Of a stretch of 64,000 nucleotides of DNA, positions 45,813 through 55,439 are shown piece after piece. Within the stretch, counting starts at the first letter, position 1. The number at the start of each line of letters is the position of its first letter. The translations under genes were made by a program, and so were the position numbers. The notes beneath the pieces are model-generated. The model worked only from the letters and a program-made list of their open reading frames with translations, did not search any database and was not told the origin of the DNA. The stretch comes from Amphiduros pacificus (taxonomy: Eukaryota > Annelida > Polychaeta > Phyllodocida > Hesionidae): the NCBI GenBank assembly GCA_949316495.1, contig OX439005.1, positions 22,271,704 to 22,335,703 of the forward strand, given 5' to 3'.

Positions 45813-47338
45813 TCTGATCTTGTTATCCCTCACCCCTATGGTTATAAATTTTGAATCTTTACAAGTATTTCCCTGGAGGGAAGGGCGACACACTCTACAA
45901 AAATCGTGTTAAACAAAACTTTGCCGGAATTCCCCTTCATCTATATTAATACACTGCAAGCCCTGCCTTCTTTTATCTCATTTAAATATCTGTGTCAAAT
46001 TTGGATCCCCGCCGTCCAACTTTCACCTCGCCAAAGGTAGCGTATGGTTCGGCCAGCAGACAGGTTTTCTGACCTATTGTTAGTAGGCAATGACTGCAGT
46101 GAATAACCTCTGTTCTCTTAAATCTGTATGATCACCGATAAAAGTTTGGTGAAAAAAAAAAGTAGGTCAATATATGGGAAGTTTAGTAGCTATTTAAGGT
46201 TATGGTATAAAATGTTGTAATGTTTAAGGATAGTGAAATAATTGTAAGTTACTGGAGAAATAAGTGGGTTTATTCAATATTAGTGGTTGTCTTAGTATCA
46301 ATGCATCCAATTACGTAATGGCCACTTATCAGTTTATCTGCAAACATGTATTTTGTAACCTGATGGTCTGATTATGTAACAAATGGTTTTCGCTTAAGGT
46401 GTGACCCACTTCATAAGTCAAGAACGAAGTAGTTGTTAGTTGCAAGTAGAGATATTGGTTGTAAGTGTTGTTTACAAATAATTGATATTGTAATCCAATC
46501 TGTTGTCTGTACATGGTGTATGTGCCAACTTCTTTTCCTTTGTGGGAGCTTTTCATAAGCCTGCGGGCATCTCCAAAGCAGCACCCACACATTTCTTTAC
46601 TGAAGGATATTGCCTTCACTTGTGGTGCAACCGTGTTCGCTACTAGTTAGAGCTAGATATTCTTTGTCATGTGCAAGCCTCTTTTGCAGTCATGTTGGCC
46701 CTATATTGTAGTGTTGTAAGTTCTTAGCAATTCCTCCCATTTTACATTGTGCGATATCCCTTACCGTAGGGTGCCCTTTTTGTGCATGGGAGTTGAGAAT
46801 TTACTTTTTCCAACTTTTAACATTATTGGGATAAATGGTGTTCTTGGGGTTTGGTCCCATGCGACAACATCCATGCAGTAAGTCTGGTTGAGCTTGAGTC
46901 ACATTATTTTGGTTGCTCTTGGATTGGAGAGTAGAGTTGTGGCTCTGGTTCTGTTGGAGGTCACCTCGAGACGATAGTTGGGTGCAACACCACTCACCAT
47001 ATTTCTATCCTTCAATATTATTGATGTCCTTTTTTTGACGCTGATGTGGTTTGCTGTGAATTATTGCCCTTTAGTTCAGCATATGCATCGTCTTCGCCTT
47101 CCTCCTTTCCAGACCCATTCAATACACATGATTTACCTCCACCCCCCCAGACCCTCAAACTACAACCTGATTGCGGGTATTTAAGTGGGTATGATGCAGG
47201 ATATATATCTGAACATTATATTGTGGTAGTGGGTGATATAGTGATTAGAGTAATATGTACTATTGGATAATTTTTTATAAGTTTAATGTGTTAGATGTTG
47301 TATAATTATGTGGAAATGATTTGTATGTTATTCAAACA
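45813..47338. other. Non-coding interval
   Basis: No gene, SINE or LINE was recognised. The first few hundred bases may be degraded LINE sequence upstream of the NADAR remnant. Confidence 0.4.
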
Positions 47339-47351
47339 TCATAGATGTGTC

Positions 47352-47878
47352 ATCCCCTGTGGGTGCGGGGATTAAAGAATAGCCTCACTGCCCCCCAGCA
47401 TGTCGTAAAAGGCGACTAAAGGGGCGTCCTGTTTGCCGTGGGATGCGACCCGTGTTGGAAGGATATGGAATCCTGACGGGCTGAGCACTGGGCTGGTTTG
47501 GCAGTAATACCGGTCCAGTTGCAACACGCCTGTCTTGGATCCAGATGTTCACCAGACGGGCAGATCAGATTAGGCCTGGGTCTGATTTAACCGGCTTGTG
47601 GTATATTTCCTTTAATGTATTCTGGCTTTTTTATTTTTATTAGTGACAATTTCAATGTTTAAAATTTAAGAATGATTGATAAATTTTTGATTTATATTTC
47701 CTGAAAGGAGATTACTGCTGATTGGGTCAATCGAGGGATATAAATAAAATCCGAAAGGGTGGAGTTTTTATTCTTAGAGTATGTCATGTTGGGTATCCTC
47801 ATGGCGTCAGGGCTTGGAGTTACCGGCCCAGAAAGGCGTCCCCTTGTTGGGCTCCGTGGTGGGTAGGGGACCTAACTG
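47352..47878 (+). promoter_or_regulatory. 5' UTR and probable internal promoter of copy C
   Basis: Almost identical to 26202-26729. Conserved blocks include cagcatgtcgtaaaaggcgact, gacgggctgagcactgggct and gggctccgtggtgggtaggg just before ORF1. Promoter activity is inferred from the general biology of this LINE group. Confidence 0.6.
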
Positions 47879-49114
47879 ATGAAATTTAAAATAACACACA
47901 TGGCGCAAAACAAACAAAAACGACCTAGGAATGATATAGACAGTGATGACGACTCAAATAAAACAGAAAAATGGCCTAGATTTTTAATTGCGGAAAGTTC
48001 CGATGCTGAACATACCCTGGCAAAAATGTCCCCCTTTGCAATTGCAAAGGGGATTCAAGGCATTGCCGGGGTACCGAAAACAGTTAAAAAGATGGGAAGT
48101 AAGTTATTGATTGAGGTTGAGCGGAAAAGCCATGCGGACAATCTACTACGATGCCGAATGTTGGCCACAGTTCCTGTTATTATAACGGCTCACAAAACTC
48201 TCAACAATAAAAAAGGAGTAATCAGATGTCCAGATTTAGCGGGAGTTTCTGAGGAGGAGATAGTGGATGAGCTCAAAGACCAGGATGTTGTGCAATGTAA
48301 GCGGATATTTATAAAAAAGGACGGTGTCAAAATTCCTATCAATACGTTTATTCTGACATTTGAAGCAGCGCAGCTCCCAACATCTATTAAAGTTGGATAT
48401 TTGAACGTTAGAGTTGATGTATTTATTCCAAATCCTCTGCGCTGCTTCAAGTGTCAGAGATATGGACATGGATCTGACAGATGTAAAGGGAATGTAACAT
48501 GCCCAAAGTGTACTGCCCAACATAATGGAGAAGATTGTTTATCAAATAATGTCAAATGTGTGAATTGTGAAGGCGATCACCCATCATATTCGCGGAATTG
48601 TCCTTCTTTTTTAAAAGAGAAGGAAATTCAGCGAATACGACACACAGAAAACATATCTTTTCCAGAGGCACGTAAACGTGTAGAATCATTCAACACAACA
48701 AAATCATCCTATGCTAGCACTTTAAAGAACAAAGAGACTAAATCAATAGTAATTCAGACTGAAATTACATGGCCAATTAATGACAAAAATTATTCCTTTT
48801 TCACAAAAACTTCCAAATCTTCGGCAACATCTACTCAGACTCCTGCATCCACTACCCCAGCAATAGCTCTACCAACAATAACACCAACAATAACATCGAC
48901 TAAAACCTCTTCACAGACTCCCTCCACATCATCTAGTAATAAAAACGTAAATAGCAATAGACCAGTTAATAAATCAGACAAAAAAGAAATCAAAGACCAA
49001 AGCAAAAGTAAAATAAATAGAACTAAATCCTTAGAAAGGATGGATACAGGTGATCCTTCTGATATACATTTTACACCTGTTCAGTCAAAACATAATCGTA
49101 AACCCAACAAATGA
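47879..49114 (+). CDS. I/Nimb LINE ORF1: zinc-knuckle nucleic-acid-binding protein
   Basis: 411 residues. A basic N-terminus (MAQNKQKRPRN) precedes a central region (about 50-185) likely to be the RRM-like fold common in gag-like ORF1 proteins (KTLNNKKGVIRCPD, DVVQCKRIFIKKDG, FEAAQLPTSIKVGYL). Three knuckles follow at about 188-245: CFKCQRYGHGSDRC (CX2CX4HX4C), CPKCTAQHNGEDC (CX2CX3HX4C) and CVNCEGDHPSYSRNC (CX2CX3HX6C). A Ser/Thr/Lys-rich tail ends KHNRKPNK. Such proteins coat LINE RNA and form the RNP used in target-primed reverse transcription. The stop overlaps the ORF2 start (ATGA, 49111-49114), suggesting termination-reinitiation. Confidence 0.92.
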   Translation: MKFKITHMAQNKQKRPRNDIDSDDDSNKTEKWPRFLIAESSDAEHTLAKMSPFAIAKGIQGIAGVPKTVKKMGSKLLIEVERKSHADNLLRCRMLATVPVIITAHKTLNNKKGVIRCPDLAGVSEEEIVDELKDQDVVQCKRIFIKKDGVKIPINTFILTFEAAQLPTSIKVGYLNVRVDVFIPNPLRCFKCQRYGHGSDRCKGNVTCPKCTAQHNGEDCLSNNVKCVNCEGDHPSYSRNCPSFLKEKEIQRIRHTENISFPEARKRVESFNTTKSSYASTLKNKETKSIVIQTEITWPINDKNYSFFTKTSKSSATSTQTPASTTPAIALPTITPTITSTKTSSQTPSTSSSNKNVNSNRPVNKSDKKEIKDQSKSKINRTKSLERMDTGDPSDIHFTPVQSKHNRKPNK

Positions 49115-52100
49115 TTATGTTAAATCCTATATGTATACTCATTATTTTTAATATGGCTATCAGCAATATCATACAATGGAATTGTAGAGGATTTGAGGCA
49201 AACAGGCCAGAACTGGAGTTATTAGCCCAGAAATATAATGCATCTGTAATTTGTTTACAAGAAACTAAATTCAAAGATGATTCCACAACATTTAAGGGAT
49301 ATGTGATTTATAATAAAGTCGGTTCAATTGACATTATGGACCGAGCACATGGCGGAGTTTCTGTTTTTGTTAAATCCTGTATACCCCAAAGTAAAGTAAC
49401 ATTAAATACTAATTTACAAGCTTCTGCAGTCAGGGTTACCCTGCACAATACATTAACTATATGTTCAATATATTTACCACCTAGTGAGCCAGTTAATATT
49501 GCAGATTTAAATAATTTGATAACCCAGCTGCCACAACCATATATGTTAGTTGGTGACTTTAATGCTCACAACTATCTTTGGGGTGGCAGAAATAATACTG
49601 ATGCCAAAGGACGTATAATAGAAGATTTCTTAAATAACAATAGTTTGTGCCTTTGGAATGATGATTCTTCAACCTATTTACATCCTGCTACAGGCTCTTT
49701 AACATCAATAGATCTCTCCATGTGCACTCCAAATTTATTTTTAGACTATTCCTGGGAAGTAGAGGAAGATCAATGGGGTAGTGATCATTACCCCATTATT
49801 TTAAATAACCATTTTCCTCCACTAGACGAACGAATCCCCAAGTGGAAATTTCATAAAGCCGATTGGGCAAAATTTCAAACTTCCTGTTTTAATAAAGTAA
49901 CTCCCGAAATTTTTAACAATGTAGATGATCCTATTCAAGTTTTTACGGATACATTGTATGATATTGCTGATGGGTGTATTCCCAAATCAAAGCCAAATTC
50001 TAAAATTAAAGAAAAACCCTGGTTTAATGATGAGTGCAAAAAAGCTGTCAAGGAGCGGAAAAAAGCTTTAAAAATATTTAATCGACAGCCAACTCAATAT
50101 AATTTGCACCAATTTCGTATAAAAAGAGCTAAAGCCTGTTATATTATTAAAATAAGCAAAAGAAAAAGTTGGAAAGATTACGTTTCTAAATTAAATACAC
50201 GTTCACCAATTAAAAAATGCTGGGATATGGTGCGTAAAATTACTGGGAAGGGAGGTGGAGCAAGGATAAAACATCTAAATCATAATGGCCAATTAATTAC
50301 AAATCCCACCGAAATAGGTAACACAATAGGTCAAACAATTTCCAAGAATTCCTCATCCAATAATTATTCTGCCAAATTTCAACAAATAAAAAATAGAAAA
50401 GAAAGAAACCAACTAAATTTCATATCTAATAACTTGGAAGAATATAATAAGCCATTCACAATATCAGATTTAAAACTTGCTTTAGATAAATCCCATGATA
50501 CCGCTCCTGGACCTGATCATATACACTATCAAATCCTCAAACACCTCCCTGACCAAACACTTGGGCATCTTTTGGATATTTTTAATAATATTTTGGAAAG
50601 TGGTAATTTTCCTCCTTCATGGAGTGAAGCCACTATCATTCCTATTCCCAAACCTGGCAAAGACTCGTCAGATTCAAATAATTATCGTCCCATTGCGTTA
50701 ACAAGTTGTATTTGTAAATCAATGGAACGAATGATTAACGAGCGTTTAGTTTGGTTTTTAGAAACTACTGCTTATATTTCTGTTGCACAGAGTGGTTTTA
50801 GAAAAACGCGAAGTACTGTTGACCATCTGGTACGTTTAGAAACGTTTATACGAGAGGGTTTTATAAAAGGCGAACATGTGGTAAGTATATTTTTTGATTT
50901 AGAGAAAGCATACGACACCACATGGAAATATGGAATAATGAGTGATTTATATGATATGGGATTAAGGGGTCGTTTACCCCTTTTTATTCAAAATTTTCTA
51001 TCAAACAGACATTTTAAAGTTCGAGTGGGTGCATCACTTTCTGATGCTTTTGATCAGGAAATGGGTGTTCCACAGGGTAGTATATTATCAGTGACCCTTT
51101 TTATTATTAAAATTAACAGCATTGTAGATTGTATGAGGCCTGGAGCAGATTGCTCACTTTTTGTTGATGATTTCAACTTAAGCTACAGGTCAGCAAGCAT
51201 GCATACAATAGAACGACAGCTTCAACAACACCTAAATAGATTACAAGAATGGGCTGATAACAATGGATTTAAGTTTTCTTTGAAAAAGACCGTATGTATG
51301 CACTTTTGTAAAAAGTGGAAGGCTCACCCAGATCCTGATCTACACCTTGGCCAAACTCGAATCCCTGTTGTCGAAGAAACCAAGTTTCTTGGACTTATAT
51401 TTGATAGAAAATTATCTTTTATCCCTCATATTAAATATGTAAAAAAGAAATGCCAGAAGGCATTAGATTTATTACGGGTTCTCGCTCATACCGATTGGGG
51501 AGGGGACCGTAATGTTTTATTACAATTATATAGAGCACTGGTACGTTCCAAACTTGATTATGGGTGTATGGTATATGGATCAGCACGTCCATCGTATATT
51601 AAAATGCTCGATCCTATACAAAATCAAGGGTTAAGACTATGCCTTGGTGCATTTCGTACCTCGCCTGCAGATAGCTTGGCAGTAGAGGCAGATGAACTGC
51701 CTCTTGATTTAAGAAGAGAAAAACTTGCCCTTCAGTATGCTGCAAAAATTGCTGCTTGTCCAGACAATCCTGTACATGATGCTATATTCAATCCAAATTA
51801 TGTTGATCTTTTTGAAAATAAACCAACTACAATACAGACTTTTGGCATTCGCATTAAAGAATCTTTACAATCTTTAAATTTAAATCCGAATCAGGTAGCT
51901 AAATTTCAATATCCAGAAACACCTCCATGGACCAATGCAACTTTAAATATTAATCTAGCCATGTCAGAATTAAAGAAATGCTCAACAGATCCATCCCTTT
52001 ATATAAATAGATATAAAGAAATTAAATCTATTTTCACTGGCTATCAGTGTATATACACTGATGGATCATTTGACGATGAGAAGGCTGCTGCAGCTGCTGT

Positions 52101-52848
52101 TAAGGGCAATCATATTTATTCAGAACGTCTGCCAAATAAATCATCGATTTTTTCTGCAGAACTACATGCTTTGTACCTTGCTTTGGATCATGTGGAGACT
52201 TCTCCACATCAAACATTTTTAATTTTTTCTGATTCTTTGTCTTGTTTACAAGCATTGAAAGCAAAGGATTGGAAAAATCCCTTTATTTACAAAATTCTCG
52301 AACGGTATCATAGACTTTGTACATATGAAAATAAAGAAATTCGTTTTTATTGGATCCCCAGTCACATTGGAATCCATGGAAATGAGGCCGCTGACCAAGC
52401 TGCCAAAGCAGCATTGGACAAACGCCCAATAGATTTACTTATTCCATATACAGAGTTTAAGAAATATATTACTGTTTTTTTACGTTCTAAATGGCAGTTG
52501 CGCTGGAACGAAGCTATTTTTAATAAATTACATGAAATTAAGCCCGTTCTTGGCAAAACTAAAGGTGTTATTAGAATTAACCGTAGAGAAGAGTCAGTTT
52601 TAACCCGTATAAGAATAGGTCATAGTCATTTGACGCACTGTTATCTGCTTAAAGGTGAAGATCAACCGGAATGTATTGGTTGTCAAAGGGCTTTGACTAT
52701 TAAACATATTTTAATTGAGTGTATCGATTTTGATATTATAAGAACTCAATATTTTAATGTACAAGATTTACATACGTTATTTGATACTGTAGATACTTCT
52801 GTGATAGTATCGTTTTTAACTCACATAGGACTTTATAATCAGTTTTAA
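49111..52848 (+). CDS. I/Nimb LINE ORF2: APE endonuclease, reverse transcriptase, RNase H
   Basis: 1245 residues. Endonuclease at about 17-235: QWNCRGFE, CLQETKF, LVGDFNAHN, SIDLSMC, SDHYPII. RT at about 470-760: APGPDHIHYQIL, NNYRPIALTSCICK, FFDLEKAYDTTW, GVPQGSILSVTLF, and FVDDF at about 684-688 as the catalytic box. RNase H at about 978-1100: YTDGSFDDEK, SAELHALYLAL, FSDSLSCLQAL, SHIGIHGNEAADQAAKAAL. The C-terminus has a Cys-His segment CIGCQRALTIKHILIEC. All catalytic residues seen are intact. The enzyme nicks target DNA and copies the LINE RNA at the nick. Translation probably depends on the ATGA overlap with ORF1; alternatively it starts at the Met after MIMLNPICILIIFN. Confidence 0.95.
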   Translation: MIMLNPICILIIFNMAISNIIQWNCRGFEANRPELELLAQKYNASVICLQETKFKDDSTTFKGYVIYNKVGSIDIMDRAHGGVSVFVKSCIPQSKVTLNTNLQASAVRVTLHNTLTICSIYLPPSEPVNIADLNNLITQLPQPYMLVGDFNAHNYLWGGRNNTDAKGRIIEDFLNNNSLCLWNDDSSTYLHPATGSLTSIDLSMCTPNLFLDYSWEVEEDQWGSDHYPIILNNHFPPLDERIPKWKFHKADWAKFQTSCFNKVTPEIFNNVDDPIQVFTDTLYDIADGCIPKSKPNSKIKEKPWFNDECKKAVKERKKALKIFNRQPTQYNLHQFRIKRAKACYIIKISKRKSWKDYVSKLNTRSPIKKCWDMVRKITGKGGGARIKHLNHNGQLITNPTEIGNTIGQTISKNSSSNNYSAKFQQIKNRKERNQLNFISNNLEEYNKPFTISDLKLALDKSHDTAPGPDHIHYQILKHLPDQTLGHLLDIFNNILESGNFPPSWSEATIIPIPKPGKDSSDSNNYRPIALTSCICKSMERMINERLVWFLETTAYISVAQSGFRKTRSTVDHLVRLETFIREGFIKGEHVVSIFFDLEKAYDTTWKYGIMSDLYDMGLRGRLPLFIQNFLSNRHFKVRVGASLSDAFDQEMGVPQGSILSVTLFIIKINSIVDCMRPGADCSLFVDDFNLSYRSASMHTIERQLQQHLNRLQEWADNNGFKFSLKKTVCMHFCKKWKAHPDPDLHLGQTRIPVVEETKFLGLIFDRKLSFIPHIKYVKKKCQKALDLLRVLAHTDWGGDRNVLLQLYRALVRSKLDYGCMVYGSARPSYIKMLDPIQNQGLRLCLGAFRTSPADSLAVEADELPLDLRREKLALQYAAKIAACPDNPVHDAIFNPNYVDLFENKPTTIQTFGIRIKESLQSLNLNPNQVAKFQYPETPPWTNATLNINLAMSELKKCSTDPSLYINRYKEIKSIFTGYQCIYTDGSFDDEKAAAAAVKGNHIYSERLPNKSSIFSAELHALYLALDHVETSPHQTFLIFSDSLSCLQALKAKDWKNPFIYKILERYHRLCTYENKEIRFYWIPSHIGIHGNEAADQAAKAALDKRPIDLLIPYTEFKKYITVFLRSKWQLRWNEAIFNKLHEIKPVLGKTKGVIRINRREESVLTRIRIGHSHLTHCYLLKGEDQPECIGCQRALTIKHILIECIDFDIIRTQYFNVQDLHTLFDTVDTSVIVSFLTHIGLYNQF

Positions 52849-53128
52849 GGGCAGAGCTTTTGTTTATTTATGTCATTGACTTATTTATCAAGAACTGCAA
52901 AACATCATACTGATAAAGTTTTTTAAACAAATTATACATATTTAATTTATTTGATTGATATTATATAAATGCTGTTGATAAATTCTTGTGTTATCTACAT
53001 ATTATATTAACATTTACATTTTGTTTCTAGTCAATATTACGTTTCTATTTTTACTGTTTTGGCACTTTATTGTGTCAATGTGAAACCATTCATTCATTCA
53101 TTTTTACCATTTTTAGGCACTAAATAAC

Positions 53129-53157
53129 CTTAGTGGTTGATGTGCCTCTAAGCAACC
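53129..53157 (+). other. Potential H-type pseudoknot near the 3' end of copy C
   Basis: CTTAG (53129-53133) can pair with CTAAG (53148-53152), and GGTTG (53135-53139) with CAACC (53153-53157). The stems interleave. The same arrangement is present in copy B and in the 20.5-kb fragment. It sits just before the (ATTC)n tail, where LINE RTs typically recognise their own RNA. The structure is predicted by eye. Confidence 0.5.
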
Positions 53158-53188
53158 ATTCATTCATTCATTCATTCATAGATGTGTC

Positions 53189-53840
53189 CTGCACGTCACA
53201 TGTTAAATTATCATACTCTATTACTTACTGATCCTTGTTGCTTGTGTATCGTTGCCTCATATTGTACTAGTATGTCGTCACTAACACGCGCATCATCTTG
53301 TCCACAATTCTTAACACGAGTTGACAAGTGATAATTCATCATGCTACTGTACACTGGGTATTAATGAAAATTGTTTTTTCCCCTCTTCCAGATAGTATAC
53401 ATTTTGCCTTTGGTGTCACTATACTAGATTTATCGAGCACTCTCTTTAGGTAGAAATAAAAATTTGATGTATCGTCTTATCAATGGAAACACTCATTCGA
53501 TTGGTCTCTCCTCAAAATATAAGCCTTGTGTAGGTGCTCTAAATATTCTGTTCCTGTTGGGATTGTACCACATTGTTATTACTGTGTATTTCTCTCATTT
53601 ATAGGTCATCATATATTTGTGTGTAATTCTCTCAATTCAAAAGCTTTGTCGGCATTAATGTATCTGTGTGCTTAAATTATCTAAGTATGTGTTTTATTTA
53701 AATGTTTACACAGGTGAAAAGTCTGACCTATTACAAAGAGTTGTGAATTGTAAAATTGAGTACCAAATTAAAAGTTGAGTACCAAACTGGACCCCGGTTG
53801 CTCAAATAATAAAAATTGCAAATCACGAATAACATACAAG
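53189..53840. other. Non-coding interval upstream of LINE F
   Basis: No gene or known repeat was seen. Some of it may be the 5' UTR of the LINE that follows. Confidence 0.4.
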
Positions 53841-54374
53841 ATGGAAAACAAGCAAATTTACAAAGTAAAAACACTTACTGATAATTTTTATGATAAAAAG
53901 ACAAAAACAAGATTCTATAAAGTATGGTGGGAAGGCTATTAGAAAAAAGATTCAGCAATTTCGAACCTGCAGAGAACATTAGCACCCTATTGATTGATAA
54001 TTATAATGAATAGAAATATGGGAATAAATGTGGCAAAGGTGGCACTGACCCCATGGTGGATGTCAGTATGGTGGAAGCCAAAAAGGCAGATGACATAACG
54101 TCCCAGCCTGACGAGCTAGAGATGAGCATGGGTGAGCTCATGAGCCCTTTCAAAGAACGTGAAAGAAAGTGAAAGAGAAAGGGAAAGTAACAGGAAGGAA
54201 ACTTGCTTCTATTTCCAACAGGGAAAATGTAAAAAAGGAAGCCGTTGCAACTTTCTGCATGAGTCCACCAAGAAGCATGATTCTAAAATTAATATAAACA
54301 TACAGACACACGTCATGGCAATACCACCAGTCCTAAGAAGGACAGCAGAGCCAAAAAGACCACACAGATTCTGA
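53841..54374 (+). pseudogene. ORF1 of LINE F: chromodomain plus CCCH zinc finger
   Basis: From ATG at 53841: IYKVKTLTDNFYDKKTKTRF then YKVWWEGY, and after a one-base frame change FEPAENI..LLIDNYNE. This follows the chromodomain pattern (Y.VE.IL, Y.VKW.GY, WEPEENL, LI..F). After a stop at 54008 the same frame continues: KCGKGGTDPMVDVSMVEAKK, DELEMSMGELMSP. After another frame change comes ETCFYFQQGKCKKGSRCNFLH, a CX7CX5CX3H zinc finger. So one ancestral protein carried a chromatin-reader-like domain and an RNA-binding-type finger. Chromodomains bind methylated histone tails; CCCH fingers bind RNA. CR1-like LINEs with a PHD finger in ORF1 are an established parallel. A fused chromovirus remnant is an alternative for the chromodomain. 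Confidence 0.6.
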
Positions 54375-54577
54375 CATTATCTTAGTGGGTGAAAATCAGA
54401 ACTGTTTAAGTGTAATAACTGTAAACAAGATGAGGATATGTAATGGAAAATAATTGGAACATCCGATATTAATTATTGTGTAGATAACAGCAAGAATAAA
54501 AGATATAATAAATATTTGATGTTGTTAGACTACTTTCTTGTGATCGATTCTTGTATATGTCATAATGCACCAAAAAA

Positions 54578-55255
54578 ATGATCATTACATTAAAAAAAGT
54601 ATATGACAAACCCTTTAAAATCTTCAAAACATTAGTAAAAATTCTCTTAGGATCCTTAAAACTTGACAGGAATATCACAATGACCGATCTGTTAGTCATA
54701 AATAAAAAGACCCTACTAGTTTTTATTCATCCGCTAAAAAATATAAATATTAGTAGCATGAAACAAAATGACATTGACATTAAAACTCAATCGGCAATAA
54801 ATAATGTAAACAATGATTCATGTTACAAAAATGTGAGACATTGTTTTGACAAAAGCGCAGCTGAAAGCGTAATGAGCACAGGAACAAATTTTGATCCATG
54901 CAACGAAAACACATACTACAGCATATATACTGAAAATCCACTATATCAACTTAATGATACATGCACCCTTAATGTCGGTAGCAGGGTCAACAAACCAGGG
55001 GCTAAAGACGAGTCACGTGACCGATTATGCCCCGCCCATTCCAGAACGTATACGAAAACACGCTCATCTCAGACTACTTTAACTGAGGAAAGCAACACTA
55101 ATTTCAACTATTTATGTTCTGAACATCACCAGACCCCCAAGAGAATGGTGAACATGGGTCACATTCAATCGATAAACTCACGAGTCGAGCGGTGTAAAGC
55201 TCTGCCCACTCGACATGTGATTGGCCAAGTCACTCTTAATGCAGAGGCCACGTGA
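54578..55255 (+). pseudogene. Unrecognised open stretch between ORF1 and ORF2 of LINE F
   Basis: 225 open codons with no recognised domain. It may be the N-terminal extension of ORF2 (element E has about 200 unrecognised residues in the same place) or a remnant of ORF1. Composition is Asn/Ser/Thr-rich. It could also be chance in AT-rich DNA. Confidence 0.35.
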
Positions 55256-55439
55256 CCGGTGACCCTAGTTTCACATTTCATGCTTCACATATTTCCTCAT
55301 CAAAAAATAAAAAAGGGGAGATAAACCACATATATATAAAAAATGGGATCAAAACAATCTGACAACGGAAAATTAAATTAAGAAAATAAAGATCTAGTTA
55401 AGGCAACAAAACAGAGTTTTGGCAACAAAACAGAATATG

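Larger units (their letters stand above)
47352..53175 (+). mobile_element. I/Nimb-type LINE, copy C: full length, both ORFs open
   Basis: A 5,824-bp element from atcccctgtgggtgcgggg to an (ATTC)n tail. A 13-bp duplication TCATAGATGTGTC (47339-47351 and 53176-53188) flanks it. 5' UTR 527 bp, ORF1 411 codons, ORF2 1245 codons, 3' UTR 327 bp. No internal stops, frameshifts or nested insertions were seen. It is the reference against which copies A and B and the fragments at 13.5 and 20.5 kb were read. Structurally it is a candidate for a recently active copy. Confidence 0.97.

Noticed and set aside
46329-47270. Small open frames between the LTR element and copy C
   Set aside because: Short, without domains or splice context, and of a composition expected by chance in AT-rich DNA.
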